The notes under the pieces are model-generated. The model ran no database searches, had not been told where the DNA came from, and worked only from the letters and a program-made list of their open reading frames with translations. A stretch of DNA of 64,000 nt from Propionibacteriaceae bacterium (GTDB lineage: Bacteria > Actinomycetota > Actinomycetes > Propionibacteriales > Propionibacteriaceae): contig JAUNUF010000002.1 of NCBI GenBank assembly GCA_030538315.1, positions 1-64,000 of the forward strand. Reading direction: 5' to 3'. A program made the position numbers and the translations under genes. Positions 25,469 through 37,041 of this stretch are shown here, one piece after another (position 1 is the stretch's first letter; each line of letters starts with the position of its first letter).

Positions 25469-28375
25469 ATGAGCGAAGCGCAAGGCGAGGCAAGGTACCG
25501 CTACACGGCGGAGGTTGCCGATCAGATCGAGCGCCACTGGCAGGACGTCTGGGAGGCGGAGGGCACCTATCACGCGCCCAACCCCGCTGGCCCGTGGGCG
25601 GATCCGGCGGCGGTGGCCGGCCGCGAGAAGCTCTTCGTGCTCGACATGTTCCCGTACCCCTCCGGCGCGGGTCTGCACGTGGGGCACCCGCTGGGCTACA
25701 TCGCCACGGACGCCTACGCGCGCTACCAGCGCATGACCGGCAAGAACGTGCTGCACGCCCTGGGCTACGACGCGTTCGGTCTGCCCGCGGAGCAGTACGC
25801 CATCGCCACCGGTCAGCACCCACGAATCACCACCGAGCAGAACATCGCCAACATGCGCCGCCAGCTCCGACGGCTGGGCCTGGGCCACGACGACCGTCGT
25901 TCGGTTGCCACCACGGACGTGGATTTCTACCGCTGGACCCAGTGGATCTTCCTGCAGCTGTTCAACGCGTGGTTCGACGCCGAGGCACCCAACGCCTCCG
26001 GCGGCACGGGCAAGGCACGCCCCATCGCCGAACTTGTCGCCGAGTTCGAGGCCGGCACGCGCGCGGTGCCCGGCGGCGGAGCGTGGGCTGATGTGGACGA
26101 GGCTGCTCGTCGCTCCATCATCGACGACCACCGCCTGGCCTACGTCTCCTCGGCGCCCGTCAATTGGTGCCCCGGCCTGGGCACCGTGCTGGCCAACGAG
26201 GAGGTCACCGCCGAGGGCCGTTCCGACATCGGCAACTACCCCGTCTTCAAGCGCAACATGCGCCAGTGGATGATGCGCATCACCACCTACGCGGACCGCC
26301 TGATCGAAGACCTCGACCGCGTGGACTGGCCAGAGGCCGTCAAGCTGATGCAGCGCAACTGGATTGGCCGCTCGCACGGCGCCAACGTGCAGTTCGCCGT
26401 CGACACCACCGACGGCGCGGCCGAAGCCATCGAGGTGTTCACCACGCGCTCGGACACCCTCTTCGGCGCCACGTTCATGGTGCTCGCGCCCGAGCACCCG
26501 CTGGTGGAGCGCCTGGTGCCGGCCGAGTGGCCCGAGGGCACCCGCGAGGCCTGGACGGGCGGCGCAGCCACCCCGGCTGAGGCCGTCGACGCGTACGTCG
26601 AGGCTGCTGGCCGCAAGACGGATCTCGAGCGCCAGGCAGATGCGAAGGAGAAGACCGGCGTCTTCACCGGCACCTTCGCCACCAACCCCGTGGATGGCCG
26701 CAAGCTGCCCGTGTTCGTGGCGGATTACGTGCTCATGGGCTACGGCACTGGCGCCATCATGGCGGTGCCTGCAGAGGACGAGCGCGACTGGGCGTTCGCC
26801 AAGGCCTTCGATCTCGACATCATCCGCACCGTGCAGCCCACCGCGGATCACCCGGAGGATCAGGCCTACACGGGCGACGGCCCGTCGATCAACAGCGCCA
26901 ATGAGCACATCGACCTCAACGGCATGGGCAAGGAGGAATCCATCGCCACGATGAACTCCTACCTGGAGAGCATCGGCGCCGGCCGCGGCACCATCACCTA
27001 CAAGCTGCGCGATTGGCTGTTCAGCCGTCAGCGCTACTGGGGCGAACCGTTCCCCATCGTCTACGACGAGCATGGCCCGGTCGCGGTGCCTGAGGCGATG
27101 CTGCCCGTCGAACTGCCCGAGGTCGACGACTACTCGCCGCAGAAGCTCGACCCCAATGATTCGACGAGCGAGCCCGTGCCGCCTCTGGCGCGCGCGGAGG
27201 AGTGGGCCACCGTCGAGCTGGATCTGGGCGACGGCCCCCGCACCTACCGCCGCGAGCTGAACGTCATGCCGCAGTGGGCTGGTTCCTGCTGGTACGAGAT
27301 GCGCTACCTGGACCCGGCCAACGACGCCGCATTCGTCGACCCTGCTGTGGAGCAGTACTGGATGGGCCCCCGCCCCGAGCCGGTGCCGGGCGCCCCTGCC
27401 GGGTTGCCTGATGTGGGCGGCGTGGACCTGTACGTCGGCGGCGTGGAGCATGCTGTGCTGCACCTGCTGTACGCCCGCTTCTGGCACAAGGTGCTCTTCG
27501 ACCTGGGCCACGTGAGCAGCGCAGAGCCCTTCCGTCGCCTGTTCAACCAGGGCTACATCCAGGCCTACGCGTTCCGCGACGCCCGCGGCCAGATCGTGCC
27601 CGCCGCGGAGGTTCAGGAATCCGTCGACGCGTCCGGCGCCACCGTCTACTCGTGGGAGGGCCAGGAGGTCGTCCGCGAGTACGGAAAGATGGGCAAGTCG
27701 CTGAAGAACGTGGTCAGCCCGGATGAGATGTACGAGGCCTACGGTGCCGATACGTTCCGGGTCTACGAGATGAGCATGGGCCCGCTCGACGTGAGCAAGC
27801 CGTGGGAGACCCGCGCCGTCGTGGGCTCGCAGCGCTTCCTGCAGCGCATCTGGCGCAACGTCGTCAACGAGAACACCGGCGAGGTGAGCATCACCGACGG
27901 CGAGATGTCGCCTGAGTTGGCCCGCCAGTTGGCCCGCACCATTGAGGGCGTGGCTGCCGATTACACGGCGCTGCGCTTCAACACGGCCATCGCGAAACTG
28001 ATCGAGTACAACAACGCGCTGACCAAGCTCGACGGCGTGCCCCGCGCCGCCGTCGAACCCCTGCTGGTGATGGTCGCCCCCGTGGCCCCGCACCTGGCGG
28101 AGGAGTTGTGGCACCGGCTCGGCCACTCGGATTCGGTGGTCTACCAGCCGTTCCCGCAGGCGGATGCGTCGCTGCTGGCCGACGAGACCGTCACCTGCGT
28201 GGTGCAGGTGATGGGCAAGGTGCGCGCAAGGCTGGAGGTGGCTCCGGACATCAGCGAGGAGACCCTGCTGGCTGCCGCGCTCGAGCTGCCGCGCATCGCG
28301 GAGCTGGTTGCCGGCAAGACCATCCGCAAGACGATCGTCCGCCCGCCGAGCCTGGTCAACATCGTCGCGAACTGA
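25469..28375 (+). CDS. leuS: Leucyl-tRNA synthetase
   Basis: A 968-residue class Ia synthetase, long like other actinobacterial LeuRS. The HIGH motif is [19 protein letters not shown], the CP1 editing domain contains [19 protein letters not shown] and [13 protein letters not shown], and the KMSKS motif is [17 protein letters not shown]. The C-terminal domain follows. A TAACCT box at the intergenic start and AGGAACG before the ATG support the start. No T-box element is visible upstream. It is relevant to the class I UAA tRNA at 41582 in this window. Confidence 0.97.
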   Translation: MSEAQGEARYRYTAEVADQIERHWQDVWEAEGTYHAPNPAGPWADPAAVAGREKLFVLDMFPYPSGAGLHVGHPLGYIATDAYARYQRMTGKNVLHALGYDAFGLPAEQYAIATGQHPRITTEQNIANMRRQLRRLGLGHDDRRSVATTDVDFYRWTQWIFLQLFNAWFDAEAPNASGGTGKARPIAELVAEFEAGTRAVPGGGAWADVDEAARRSIIDDHRLAYVSSAPVNWCPGLGTVLANEEVTAEGRSDIGNYPVFKRNMRQWMMRITTYADRLIEDLDRVDWPEAVKLMQRNWIGRSHGANVQFAVDTTDGAAEAIEVFTTRSDTLFGATFMVLAPEHPLVERLVPAEWPEGTREAWTGGAATPAEAVDAYVEAAGRKTDLERQADAKEKTGVFTGTFATNPVDGRKLPVFVADYVLMGYGTGAIMAVPAEDERDWAFAKAFDLDIIRTVQPTADHPEDQAYTGDGPSINSANEHIDLNGMGKEESIATMNSYLESIGAGRGTITYKLRDWLFSRQRYWGEPFPIVYDEHGPVAVPEAMLPVELPEVDDYSPQKLDPNDSTSEPVPPLARAEEWATVELDLGDGPRTYRRELNVMPQWAGSCWYEMRYLDPANDAAFVDPAVEQYWMGPRPEPVPGAPAGLPDVGGVDLYVGGVEHAVLHLLYARFWHKVLFDLGHVSSAEPFRRLFNQGYIQAYAFRDARGQIVPAAEVQESVDASGATVYSWEGQEVVREYGKMGKSLKNVVSPDEMYEAYGADTFRVYEMSMGPLDVSKPWETRAVVGSQRFLQRIWRNVVNENTGEVSITDGEMSPELARQLARTIEGVAADYTALRFNTAIAKLIEYNNALTKLDGVPRAAVEPLLVMVAPVAPHLAEELWHRLGHSDSVVYQPFPQADASLLADETVTCVVQVMGKVRARLEVAPDISEETLLAAALELPRIAELVAGKTIRKTIVRPPSLVNIVAN

Positions 28376-28420
28376 CCTGATTCGCGGCGACGGCGGGGCC
28401 TGAGGTAAGCTTGCTGAGTT

Positions 28421-28491
28421 GCCTGGCGAGGGACCCCCAGGGTCCGTGATCGACTAGCTCGTTTCCTCGCTCGGCGCCCGCACGCGCTTTT
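28421..28491 (+). promoter_or_regulatory. Structured leader upstream of rplY, possible attenuator
   Basis: A TAAGCT box lies shortly upstream. The RNA can fold into a three-way junction: P1 28421-28430 with 28466-28475 (GCCTGGCGAG / CTCGCTCGGC), P2 28431-28445 (GGACCC-CCA-GGGTCC) and a short P3 28451-28461. GCGC (28474-28477) can instead pair with GCGC (28484-28487) before TTTTTA, a terminator-like hairpin that competes with the base of P1. This looks like a ribosomal-protein leader; it is an inference from hand folding. Confidence 0.5.
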
Positions 28492-28517
28492 TAGTTAACC
28501 GAAGCTTGAGGAGAATC

Positions 28518-29144
28518 ATGGCTGCTGATGCCCAACTGAACGCCACCACCCGCACCGAATTCGGCAAGGGCGCTTCGCGCCGCCTTCGCCGCGACGGCGC
28601 CACCCCCGCCGTCCTCTACGGCCACGGCACGGATCCGGTCCACCTGGCGCTGCCCGCGCAGGAAACCTTCCTTGCGCTGCGCACTGTCAACGCCCTCCTC
28701 GAGATCTCCGTCGAAGGCGAGAAGAAGCCCGTGCTGGCCCTGGTGAAGCAGGTTCAGCGCAACCCCATCCGCCCCGTGATCGAGCACATCGACCTCCTCC
28801 TGGTGAAGGCCGGCGAGAAGGTTCAGGTCGACGTCCCGCTGGTCGTCGTCGGCGAGGCCGAGCGCGGCTCGCTGCTCAACCAGGACCTCCAGTCCCTCAC
28901 CGTCATGGCCCCCGCCATCGACATCCCCACCGAGTTCGAGGTGTCTGTCGAGGGCCTCGAGATCGGCGCCCAGATCCTGGTCTCCGATGTCGTGCTGCCT
29001 GAGGGCGTCGAGGCGATGATCGAGGGCGATACCCTCATCGTCTCCGTCAACGCCCCGGTGGTCGAGGCTGAGGCCGACGAGGCTGCTGAAGGCGAAGAGG
29101 CCGCTGAGGCTGGCGACGCCGAAGGCGACGACTCCGAAGAGTGA
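28518..29144 (+). CDS. rplY: 50S ribosomal protein L25 (CTC form)
   Basis: 208 residues: an N-terminal L25 5S-rRNA-binding domain (TRTEFGKGASRRLRRDGATP, VLYGHG) and the C-terminal TL5/CTC beta domain with PTEFEVSVEGLEIGAQI, ending in a very acidic tail. It binds 5S rRNA in the central protuberance and in Gram-positives is also a stress protein. The ATG has GGAGAA upstream. The stop overlaps the pth start by 4 nt, the usual L25-Pth pairing. Confidence 0.95.
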   Translation: MAADAQLNATTRTEFGKGASRRLRRDGATPAVLYGHGTDPVHLALPAQETFLALRTVNALLEISVEGEKKPVLALVKQVQRNPIRPVIEHIDLLLVKAGEKVQVDVPLVVVGEAERGSLLNQDLQSLTVMAPAIDIPTEFEVSVEGLEIGAQILVSDVVLPEGVEAMIEGDTLIVSVNAPVVEAEADEAAEGEEAAEAGDAEGDDSEE

Positions 29145-29725
29145 CCAACTCCACTTTCCTCGTGGTCGGGCTCGGCAACCCGGGCCCGGCCTACGAGGTC
29201 ACCCGCCACAACGTCGGGTTCTGGGCCGTAGCGGACCTTGCGGATCGCTACGGCTCCTCGTTTTCCCTCAATTCGCGGCAGAAGGCCGAGATCGCGACGG
29301 CGACCCTGCCCGGCGAGGAACCCATCAAGCTGGTCTTGGCCCGGCCCACCACCTTCATGAACCTCTCGGGGGTCGCGGTGAAGGCCATCGCCACGTTCCA
29401 CAAGATCGAGCCGGATCACATCATCGCCGTCCACGACGAGCTCGATCTGGATCCCGCTCGCCTGCGCGTCAAGTTCGGTGGGGGAGACAACGGCCACAAC
29501 GGCCTCAAATCCATGCGCCAACACCTCGGCACCGGAGATTTCTACCGGGTGCGGGTGGGCATCGGCCGCCCGCCCGGACGGCAACCAGCCGCTGACTACG
29601 TGTTGAACAAGCTCAAGCCGAAGGAATTCGACCATATGCTGGTCGACGCCGCGGTAGCGGGAGATGCCGTCGAGGCCCTGGTGCGTGAGGGTCTGGTTGC
29701 CACCCAGAATAGATTTAACTCGTGA
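29141..29725 (+). CDS. pth: Peptidyl-tRNA hydrolase
   Basis: A 194-residue enzyme that releases peptide from prematurely dropped peptidyl-tRNA. The signature GLGNPGPAYEVTRHNVGFW has the essential Asn and catalytic His; RPTTFMNLSG and VHDELDLDPARLRVKFGGGDNGHNGLKS contain the other conserved residues. GTG start at 29141 overlaps rplY, and the stop overlaps the mfd GTG (GTGA), so the three are translationally coupled. Confidence 0.96.
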   Translation: MTNSTFLVVGLGNPGPAYEVTRHNVGFWAVADLADRYGSSFSLNSRQKAEIATATLPGEEPIKLVLARPTTFMNLSGVAVKAIATFHKIEPDHIIAVHDELDLDPARLRVKFGGGDNGHNGLKSMRQHLGTGDFYRVRVGIGRPPGRQPAADYVLNKLKPKEFDHMLVDAAVAGDAVEALVREGLVATQNRFNS

Positions 29726-32700
29726 AGTACCCAGGCCTGCTCCAAGCGCTCGAGGCATCCGAAGGGCTCCAATACACGCTGGCCGACGCCAGGCGCTCTG
29801 GGGTCACCACTCTGGACGTCACCACCGTCGGCGCGTTCTTCCCGGTGCTCACCGCCGCGCTGGCGGAGGAATCCACCCGCACCGTGCTGCTGATCACCTC
29901 CACCTACCGCGAGGCGGAGCAGCTGACCAGCGAGATCGGCGGCCTGCTGGGCAAGGACGCCGTCGCCTATTACCCGGCTTGGGAAACCCTCCCGCACGAG
30001 CGGCTGTCCCCCCGTGCAGACACCGTTGGCCGGCGTCTCGCGGTGCTGCGTCGCCTGGCCGGCAACTCTGACGAGCCAGCCCCGAAGGTGGTCGTCGCGC
30101 CCGTGCGCTCCATCCTGCAGCCGCAGGTCAAGGGTCTGGCGGACATGGCCCCCGTGCGCATGGCGGTGGGGGAGACCTACGAGCTCAGCCAGCTCCTGGC
30201 AGACCTCTCCGGCGCCGCCTACAACCGGGTGGACATGGTGGAGCGTCGCGGCGAGTTCGCGGTGCGCGGCGGCATCGTCGACGTCTTCCCGCCCACCGAA
30301 GACCACCCCGTGCGGGTGGATTTCTTCGGAGACGAGATCGACGAGATCCGCTTCTTCACGGTGGGCGACCAGCGCTCCACCGGCGACACCACCTCCTCCA
30401 TCATCGCTCCGCCCTGCCGCGAACTCCTGCTCACGACGGCGGTGCAGCGCCGCGCAAAGGCCCTGGCCGCGGCGCACCCGGAGCTGGGCGACATGCTCAC
30501 CCGAATCGGTGAAGGCCAGGCGGTGGAAGGCATGGAGGCGCTCATTCCGGCGCTCGTGGACGGCCTCGAGCTGCTGGTCGACGTGCTGCCCAAGGGGTCG
30601 CTCATCCTCGCCGCCTCCCCTGAACTGATCCGCACCCGTGCGGCCGAACTGGTGGCCACCAGCCAGGAATTCCTCGAGGCGTCCTGGGCCGCTGCTGCCG
30701 GTGGAGGCACCTCGCCCATCGACCTCGGCGCCTCCGCGTACTGGGCCCTTGGCGACGTGCGCCAGCACGCCCTGGAGCTCGGGCATCGCTGGTGGTCGCT
30801 CTCCCCGTGGCTGTCCGCCCCGGCAGATGCCGACCAAGCGGCGGGCTCGTCCCCGGCAATCCCTGATGCGGATTCCGTCCACTCCCGCCAACTCGACATC
30901 ACGGCCAGTGAGCCCTTCCGAGGCGACACCGACGCCGCCGTCCACCACATCCGCCAGCGCCTGGCCGACGGCTGGCGCGTCGTGCTCACCGTCGAAGGTC
31001 AGGGCCTGGCCAGCCGCCTCGTCGACCTCCTGGGCGAGGCCGACATCCCCGCCGCCCTCGGCACCCTCGAGGAGGAGCCTGCCGACGGCAGGGTCACCGT
31101 GGTGCTCTCCAACCTGCGCCACGGCTGGCGTGCGGAGGCGCCCAAGCTGGAGGTCATCACGGCAGGTGAGCTCACTGGTCAGGTGGAGCTGGACCGCGCG
31201 GAGCGCAAGCTGCCGCAGCGCCGCAAGGCCACCATCCAACCCCTCGAGCTCAAGGCAGGCGACCCCGTCGTCCACGAGCAGCACGGCGTCGGCCGGTTCG
31301 TGGAGCTCATCCAACGCACGGTGCAGGGCAACACCCGCGACTATCTCGTCATCGAATACGCGCCCAGCAAGCGCGGCCATCCGGGCGACCGCCTGTTCGT
31401 GCCCATGGATCAGCTGGATCAGCTCAGCCGCTACGTGGGCGGCGAGGCGCCGCAGCTCGACAAGATGGGCGGCGCGGATTGGTCCAAGCGCAAGGCCAAG
31501 GCCCGCAAGGCCGTGCGCGAGATCTCCGCGGAACTCATCAAGCTCTACGCCGCCCGGCAGGCCACCAAGGGTCACGCGTTCGGGCCCGACACCGTGTGGC
31601 AGCGCGAGCTGGAGGATTCCTTCAGCTTCGTCGAAACTAACGACCAGCTCTCCGCCATCACCGAGGTCAAGCACGACATGGAGCAGCTCGTGCCCATGGA
31701 CCGCCTCATCTGTGGAGACGTGGGCTTCGGCAAGACCGAGATCGCGGTGCGCGCGGCCTTCAAGGCGGTGCAGGACGGCAAGCAGGTGGCGGTGCTGGTG
31801 CCCACCACGCTGCTCGTCACCCAGCACTACCAGACCTTCGCCTCGCGCTTCGCCGGCTTCCCTGTGCAGCTCGCCGAGCTTTCGCGCTTCCAGACCGACG
31901 CGGAGGCCAAGAAGGTCGTCGACGGCTTGGCCACCGGTCGCGTCGACGTCGTGATCGGCACGCATCGCCTCCTCAGCAAGGAGATCGAGTTCAAGGATCT
32001 CGGCCTGGTGATCATCGACGAGGAGCAGCGCTTCGGCGTCGAGCACAAGGAGCGCCTCAAGTCGATGCGCGTCAACGTCGACGTGCTCTCCATGTCGGCG
32101 ACCCCCATCCCGCGCACCTTGGAGATCGCCATCACGGGCATCCGCGAGATGAGCGTCATCGCCACTCCGCCGGAGGAGCGCCACCCAGTGCTCACCTTCG
32201 CTGGCCCCTACGACGATGGCCAGGTCAAGGCCGCGATCCGCCGCGAGCTCGCCCGCGAAGGCCAGGCCTTCTTCGTCCACAACCGCGTGGGCACCATCGA
32301 GAAGACGGCCGCCCACCTGCGCGAGTTGGTGCCCGAGGCACGCATCGTCACCGCGCACGGGCAGATGAGCGAGAAGCGCCTCGAACAGGTCATGCAGGAC
32401 TTCTGGGAGCGCCGGGCAGACGTGCTGGTGTGCACCACCATCGTCGAATCCGGCCTCAACATCCAGAGCGCCAACACCCTCATCATCGACAGCGCAGACA
32501 AGCTGGGTCTCTCGCAGCTGCACCAGCTCCGCGGCCGCGTCGGCCGGTCCCGTGAGCGCGGCTATGCCTACTTCCTCTACCCGGCAGACAAGGTGCTGAC
32601 CGAGACCTCCCACGAGCGCCTCGCCACCATGGCCGCGAACACGGATCTGGGCGCCGGCATGGCCATCGCCATGCGGGATCTGGAGCTCCGCGGCGCCGGC

Positions 32701-33234
32701 AACCTGCTGGGCGAGGACCAATCCGGCCACATCGAGGGCGTCGGCTTCGACATGTACCTCCGCATGGTGGGAGAGGCCGTCGCCAACTGGCGCGGCGAGG
32801 ACACGGAGCCTGAGCCCACCATGCGCGTCGAGATCCCCGTCGACGCCCACCTCCCGGATGGCTACATCACCTCGGAGCGCCTGCGCCTGGAGATGTACAA
32901 GCAGATTGCCGAGATCCGCACGCAAGCAGATATCGACGGCGTGCGCGCCGAACTCGAGGATCGCTACGGCGAGTTGCCCACCCCCGTCGAGGAGCTGCTG
33001 GGGGTCGCGGCGCTGCGCAACCTCGCGCGCGAGCACGGCATCCAGGAGATCATCCCGCAGGGCAAGGTGGTGCGCTTCTCACCGCTGGTGCTGCCGGATT
33101 CCAAGCAGCTGCGCTTGAACCGCCTGTATCCGGGTTCTGTCGCCAAGGCCGCCACCGAGCAGGTGCTGGTGCCCAAGCCCGAGGGTAACTACCTCCAGTG
33201 GGCCACCACGTTGCTGACCCAACTCTTCGCCTGA
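29722..33234 (+). CDS. mfd: Transcription-repair coupling factor Mfd
   Basis: A 1170-residue SF2 translocase that removes stalled RNA polymerase from lesions and recruits UvrA. The UvrB-like N-terminal module is followed by the RNA polymerase-interacting domain ([17 protein letters not shown]), the motor with Walker [22 protein letters not shown] box [27 protein letters not shown] and motif VI in [16 protein letters not shown], and the C-terminal D7 domain. Length is normal for the family. It overlaps pth by 4 nt. A hairpin lies just after the stop. Confidence 0.97.
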   Translation: MKYPGLLQALEASEGLQYTLADARRSGVTTLDVTTVGAFFPVLTAALAEESTRTVLLITSTYREAEQLTSEIGGLLGKDAVAYYPAWETLPHERLSPRADTVGRRLAVLRRLAGNSDEPAPKVVVAPVRSILQPQVKGLADMAPVRMAVGETYELSQLLADLSGAAYNRVDMVERRGEFAVRGGIVDVFPPTEDHPVRVDFFGDEIDEIRFFTVGDQRSTGDTTSSIIAPPCRELLLTTAVQRRAKALAAAHPELGDMLTRIGEGQAVEGMEALIPALVDGLELLVDVLPKGSLILAASPELIRTRAAELVATSQEFLEASWAAAAGGGTSPIDLGASAYWALGDVRQHALELGHRWWSLSPWLSAPADADQAAGSSPAIPDADSVHSRQLDITASEPFRGDTDAAVHHIRQRLADGWRVVLTVEGQGLASRLVDLLGEADIPAALGTLEEEPADGRVTVVLSNLRHGWRAEAPKLEVITAGELTGQVELDRAERKLPQRRKATIQPLELKAGDPVVHEQHGVGRFVELIQRTVQGNTRDYLVIEYAPSKRGHPGDRLFVPMDQLDQLSRYVGGEAPQLDKMGGADWSKRKAKARKAVREISAELIKLYAARQATKGHAFGPDTVWQRELEDSFSFVETNDQLSAITEVKHDMEQLVPMDRLICGDVGFGKTEIAVRAAFKAVQDGKQVAVLVPTTLLVTQHYQTFASRFAGFPVQLAELSRFQTDAEAKKVVDGLATGRVDVVIGTHRLLSKEIEFKDLGLVIIDEEQRFGVEHKERLKSMRVNVDVLSMSATPIPRTLEIAITGIREMSVIATPPEERHPVLTFAGPYDDGQVKAAIRRELAREGQAFFVHNRVGTIEKTAAHLRELVPEARIVTAHGQMSEKRLEQVMQDFWERRADVLVCTTIVESGLNIQSANTLIIDSADKLGLSQLHQLRGRVGRSRERGYAYFLYPADKVLTETSHERLATMAANTDLGAGMAIAMRDLELRGAGNLLGEDQSGHIEGVGFDMYLRMVGEAVANWRGEDTEPEPTMRVEIPVDAHLPDGYITSERLRLEMYKQIAEIRTQADIDGVRAELEDRYGELPTPVEELLGVAALRNLAREHGIQEIIPQGKVVRFSPLVLPDSKQLRLNRLYPGSVAKAATEQVLVPKPEGNYLQWATTLLTQLFA

Positions 33235-33235
33235 T

Positions 33236-33261
33236 GCCAACCTTCACCGTCATCGGTTGGC
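33236..33261 (+). terminator. Weak hairpin after mfd
   Basis: GCCAACC (33236-33242) pairs with GGTTGGC (33255-33261) across a 12-nt loop, 2 nt after the mfd stop. There is no T-run, so termination is uncertain. A TAACCT box for the following lipoprotein gene comes shortly after. Confidence 0.35.
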
Positions 33262-33333
33262 TGGTCCAGCGCAGGCAACCGTCTGCGGTAACCTGTGCAC
33301 GGGGCTAGAACCCGCCCATTCGAGAGGATTCCA

Positions 33334-33831
33334 ATGAAACTCACGCGTCTCGTTCCCGCGGCCGTCGCCGCCGTCGCGCTGCTGGCTGGGTGCAGCCCCA
33401 CTCCGGGCACGGCCCTCGTCGTGGATGGCACCCACTACACGGAGGGGCAGGTCAGCGAGATCGTTGACGGTTGCGCGGAGGCGCTGGACATCACGCCGGA
33501 TCAGATCCGCCGCTCGGGCGTCGTGGGCACCCTCCTGCTGGGCAAGCTCTTCGACTCGCTCGTCACCGACACGTCGGAGGCAGACATCCAGGCGATGGCG
33601 GAGCAGTTCCAAGCCGAGCAGCTCTTCGACGTCGAGGCCTGCAAGCCGCTCGCCTTGGCCAACATCAAGACGCAGCTGCTGGGCACCGTCGGCAACGACG
33701 ACGTCATCCTGGAGGCGGCCAGCGCGCTCGACGTACAGCTCAACCCCCGCTACGGCAAGTGGGATCCCGCCAGCGGCACCCTGCTCTACCCCTCCGGCTC
33801 GCTGTCCGAGCCCAGCGTTTCGCTCCGGTGA
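33334..33831 (+). CDS. Putative lipoprotein, SurA N-terminal-like
   Basis: 165 residues. The N-terminus KLTRLVPAAVAAVALLAGCS is a lipoprotein signal with lipobox LAGC, so it should be anchored outside the membrane. The body (VVDGTHYTEGQVSEIVDGCA and a helical remainder) resembles the N-terminal chaperone domain found in SurA/PrsA-like foldases, but no rotamase domain follows. The ATG at 33334 has GAGAGGA upstream. It sits between mfd and mazG, an order typical of actinobacteria. Chaperone role is inferred and not proven. Confidence 0.7.
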   Translation: MKLTRLVPAAVAAVALLAGCSPTPGTALVVDGTHYTEGQVSEIVDGCAEALDITPDQIRRSGVVGTLLLGKLFDSLVTDTSEADIQAMAEQFQAEQLFDVEACKPLALANIKTQLLGTVGNDDVILEAASALDVQLNPRYGKWDPASGTLLYPSGSLSEPSVSLR

Positions 33832-34448
33832 CCTCTGAGCTCGAGCGGCTGCGCCAGGTGATGGCGGAGCTGCGGGCCAAGTGCCCGTGGGACGCCGAAC
33901 AGACCCACCGCTCGCTGCTCAATCACCTCATCGAGGAGGCCTGCGAGGTCGTCGACGCCGTCGAAACCGGCTCCGATGCGGAGCTGGCGGAGGAACTGGG
34001 AGACGTCCTCCTGCAGGTCTACTTCCACTCGCAGATCGCCACGGACGAGGGTCGCTTCACCATCGACGACGTGGCCCGCGGCATCTCAGACAAGTTGGTG
34101 CGCCGTCATCCGCACGTCTTCAGCGACGAGGACGTCCCCGCAGACATGTGGGAGAGCTGGGAGAAGCGCAAGCAGGCGGAGAAGGGGCGCACGTCTTCGC
34201 TGGAAGGCATCGCGGAATCGCTCTCGGTGATTGCCCGGGCCCACAAGGTGGTCTCGCGTTCGCGCTCGCATGCGGTCGCCGTCGAGCTGCCTTCGGAGCC
34301 CATCGACGAGGAGAGCGTTGGCCGCGAGATCATCGCCCTCGTCGCCCGTGCGCAGGCCAGCGGGATCGACGCCGACGCCGCGGCCCGCCGAGCGCTGCGG
34401 GAGCTTGAGGGGCGCATCACCGAGGCTGAGGTGCAGGGCGGTTCGTAG
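33828..34448 (+). CDS. mazG: Nucleoside triphosphate pyrophosphohydrolase MazG
   Basis: A 206-residue all-alpha NTP pyrophosphatase that hydrolyses (d)NTPs to monophosphates, cleaning non-canonical nucleotides. Motifs are CPWDAEQTHRSLLNHLIEEA, EEACEVVDA and AEELGDVLLQVYFHS carrying the Mg-binding Glu/Asp set, then RRHPHVF. Only one complete MazG domain is clear, as in the single-domain actinobacterial form. GTG at 33828 overlaps the lipoprotein stop. Confidence 0.93.
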   Translation: MTSELERLRQVMAELRAKCPWDAEQTHRSLLNHLIEEACEVVDAVETGSDAELAEELGDVLLQVYFHSQIATDEGRFTIDDVARGISDKLVRRHPHVFSDEDVPADMWESWEKRKQAEKGRTSSLEGIAESLSVIARAHKVVSRSRSHAVAVELPSEPIDEESVGREIIALVARAQASGIDADAAARRALRELEGRITEAEVQGGS

Positions 34449-34450
34449 GG

Positions 34451-34891
34451 ATGAGTGACTCCCTGACAAGACATCGTGTGGTAGCGGGCCTGGTCATCAG
34501 CGTCTTCTACGTGGTTTTCTGGCTCGTCTTCAGGATGGAGACCAGCCCCTTCATGGTGTACACCCCACGCTGGGTTGCAGGGATCATGGTGTTCTTCGCC
34601 GTGATCAGCCTGGGTTGCGCGCTGCTGGGGCCGCGATGGGCAGGGTATTGGAGCCTGGGTGGATTCCTCGCTGGTGTCGTCCTCGGCGAGGTGATCGGCG
34701 AGTTCGTTTACGCCCTCCAAATGGACAGACTGAACGAGTTGAAGCAGGATCCGTCGTACAACCAGAATTGGGAGCCCCATCAGCCGGGTTGGCTCATCGC
34801 AATCGTTGTGTTCTTGGCGCTGTCGGCTTACGGGCTCTGGCGTGGTCGAAGTGCGTCTGGTGAACCCACCCCCACTCACGGTGGGGCCTGA
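34451..34891 (+). CDS. Hypothetical four-helix membrane protein
   Basis: 146 residues with four hydrophobic segments: VVAGLVISVFYVVFWLVF, WVAGIMVFFAVISLGCALLG, YWSLGGFLAGVVLGEVIG and GWLIAIVVFLALSAYGLW. A charged loop (MDRLNELKQDPSYNQNWEPH) sits between the last two. No known family was recognised. It begins 2 nt after mazG, so it is probably co-transcribed, and lies before eno. Base use is slightly less GC-rich than its neighbours. Confidence 0.7.
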   Translation: MSDSLTRHRVVAGLVISVFYVVFWLVFRMETSPFMVYTPRWVAGIMVFFAVISLGCALLGPRWAGYWSLGGFLAGVVLGEVIGEFVYALQMDRLNELKQDPSYNQNWEPHQPGWLIAIVVFLALSAYGLWRGRSASGEPTPTHGGA

Positions 34892-34902
34892 TTCTCGACT
34901 AG

Positions 34903-36222
<1,320 letters not shown>

Positions 36223-36239
36223 TCGCTAGGCTCCACTCC

Positions 36240-36359
36240 GCCAACTGAATTGGCACCGCGCCAACGAAATCTGTCCCCGCCAGTGAAATATCACGGGCAC
36301 CGACGGTTCTCGTTGGCGCGGTGCTATTTCGTTGGCGCGGCGGTCGTTTGGTTGGCGCA
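36240..36359. repeat. Six-unit inverted repeat array (ATTTCGTTGGCGC units)
   Basis: Three units in one orientation (cores CGCCAACTGAAT near 36240, GCGCCAACGAAAT 36258-36270, CGCCAGTGAAAT near 36278) face three in the other (TCGTTGGCGC 36310, ATTTCGTTGGCGC 36326, TTTGGTTGGCGC 36347). GCACCGCGCCAACGA (36253-36267) is an exact complement of 36310-36324. The CGTTGGCGCGG core also occurs in the element at 275-392. It lies between eno and the divIC-like gene with no T-run. Confidence 0.8.
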
Positions 36360-36478
36360 GTGGCTCGACGGCCCTTCGTCGTCCTGCGGCCCTCGTGCCG
36401 CGGGCGCAGCACGCTCAGGGACCAGCATGACCGCGCGTCGCGGGCGGGGCCCGTCGAGAGTTGCGGCACACTGGTTGG

Positions 36479-37039
36479 GTGGCTCAATCCCCTCGCCTCA
36501 GCAACTCCGGCCCCGGCCGCGGCACCCCGCGGTCTCGGACGAGCGCGCGCCCGGGGGAGCGCAACCGCAAGCCCGCCGTCGAACCGCTGCCGGAGCAGGA
36601 GGTCGACAGGGCGCTGAGCTCCAAGCCCGCGCCCCCGCCGCGCGCCAGCCGGGCAGTGACCGCCACGTGGCGGCTCGTGGTGCTGCTCGCCGTGGTGGCC
36701 GGCCTCGGGTTGGTGTTGGCCAACTCGCTGCGGGTCTACTTCGCGCAGGCCGCGGAGATCGCTGCCGTGCGGGCAGAGATCGTGGCGGAACAGGATCGCA
36801 TCGCGGAGATGCAGGATCAGCTGGCCCGGTGGGATGACCCGGAGTACGTCCGCTCGGTTGCCCGCGTTCGGCTGGGTTGGGTGATGCCGGGCGAGATCGG
36901 TTACCGCGTGATCGACGCGGAGGGCAACCCGCTTGAGGGCGTCACCATGGAGGAGCCGGAACCTGAGCTGACGGGCGAGTGGTACGAGAAGATGTGGACC
37001 TCCGTGAAGCTTGCAGACACCCCGGCGGAAAAGGAATAG
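36479..37039 (+). CDS. Septum formation initiator family protein (FtsB/DivIC-like)
   Basis: 186 residues from the GTG at 36479: a disordered basic and Pro-rich cytosolic N-terminus, one membrane helix (LVVLLAVVAGLGLVLANSL), then a coiled coil (AAEIAAVRAEIVAEQDRIAE) and DPEYVRSVARVRLGWVMPGE, the FtsB/DivIC signature. Such proteins link FtsQ and FtsL/FtsW in the divisome. The eno-divIC-DUF501-ppx order is typical in actinobacteria. A CACACT box lies 6 nt before the GTG. Confidence 0.88.
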   Translation: MAQSPRLSNSGPGRGTPRSRTSARPGERNRKPAVEPLPEQEVDRALSSKPAPPPRASRAVTATWRLVVLLAVVAGLGLVLANSLRVYFAQAAEIAAVRAEIVAEQDRIAEMQDQLARWDDPEYVRSVARVRLGWVMPGEIGYRVIDAEGNPLEGVTMEEPEPELTGEWYEKMWTSVKLADTPAEKE

Positions 37040-37041
37040 GC

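Noticed and set aside
24458..28126. A 1222-codon open frame on the minus strand
   Set aside because: It lies opposite leuS and the ABC permease; the His/Arg/Gly/Val-rich translation is the usual antisense shadow of GC-rich coding sequence.
29596..33036. A 1146-codon open frame on the minus strand
   Set aside because: Complete overlap with mfd, which has all expected motifs; composition is shadow-like.
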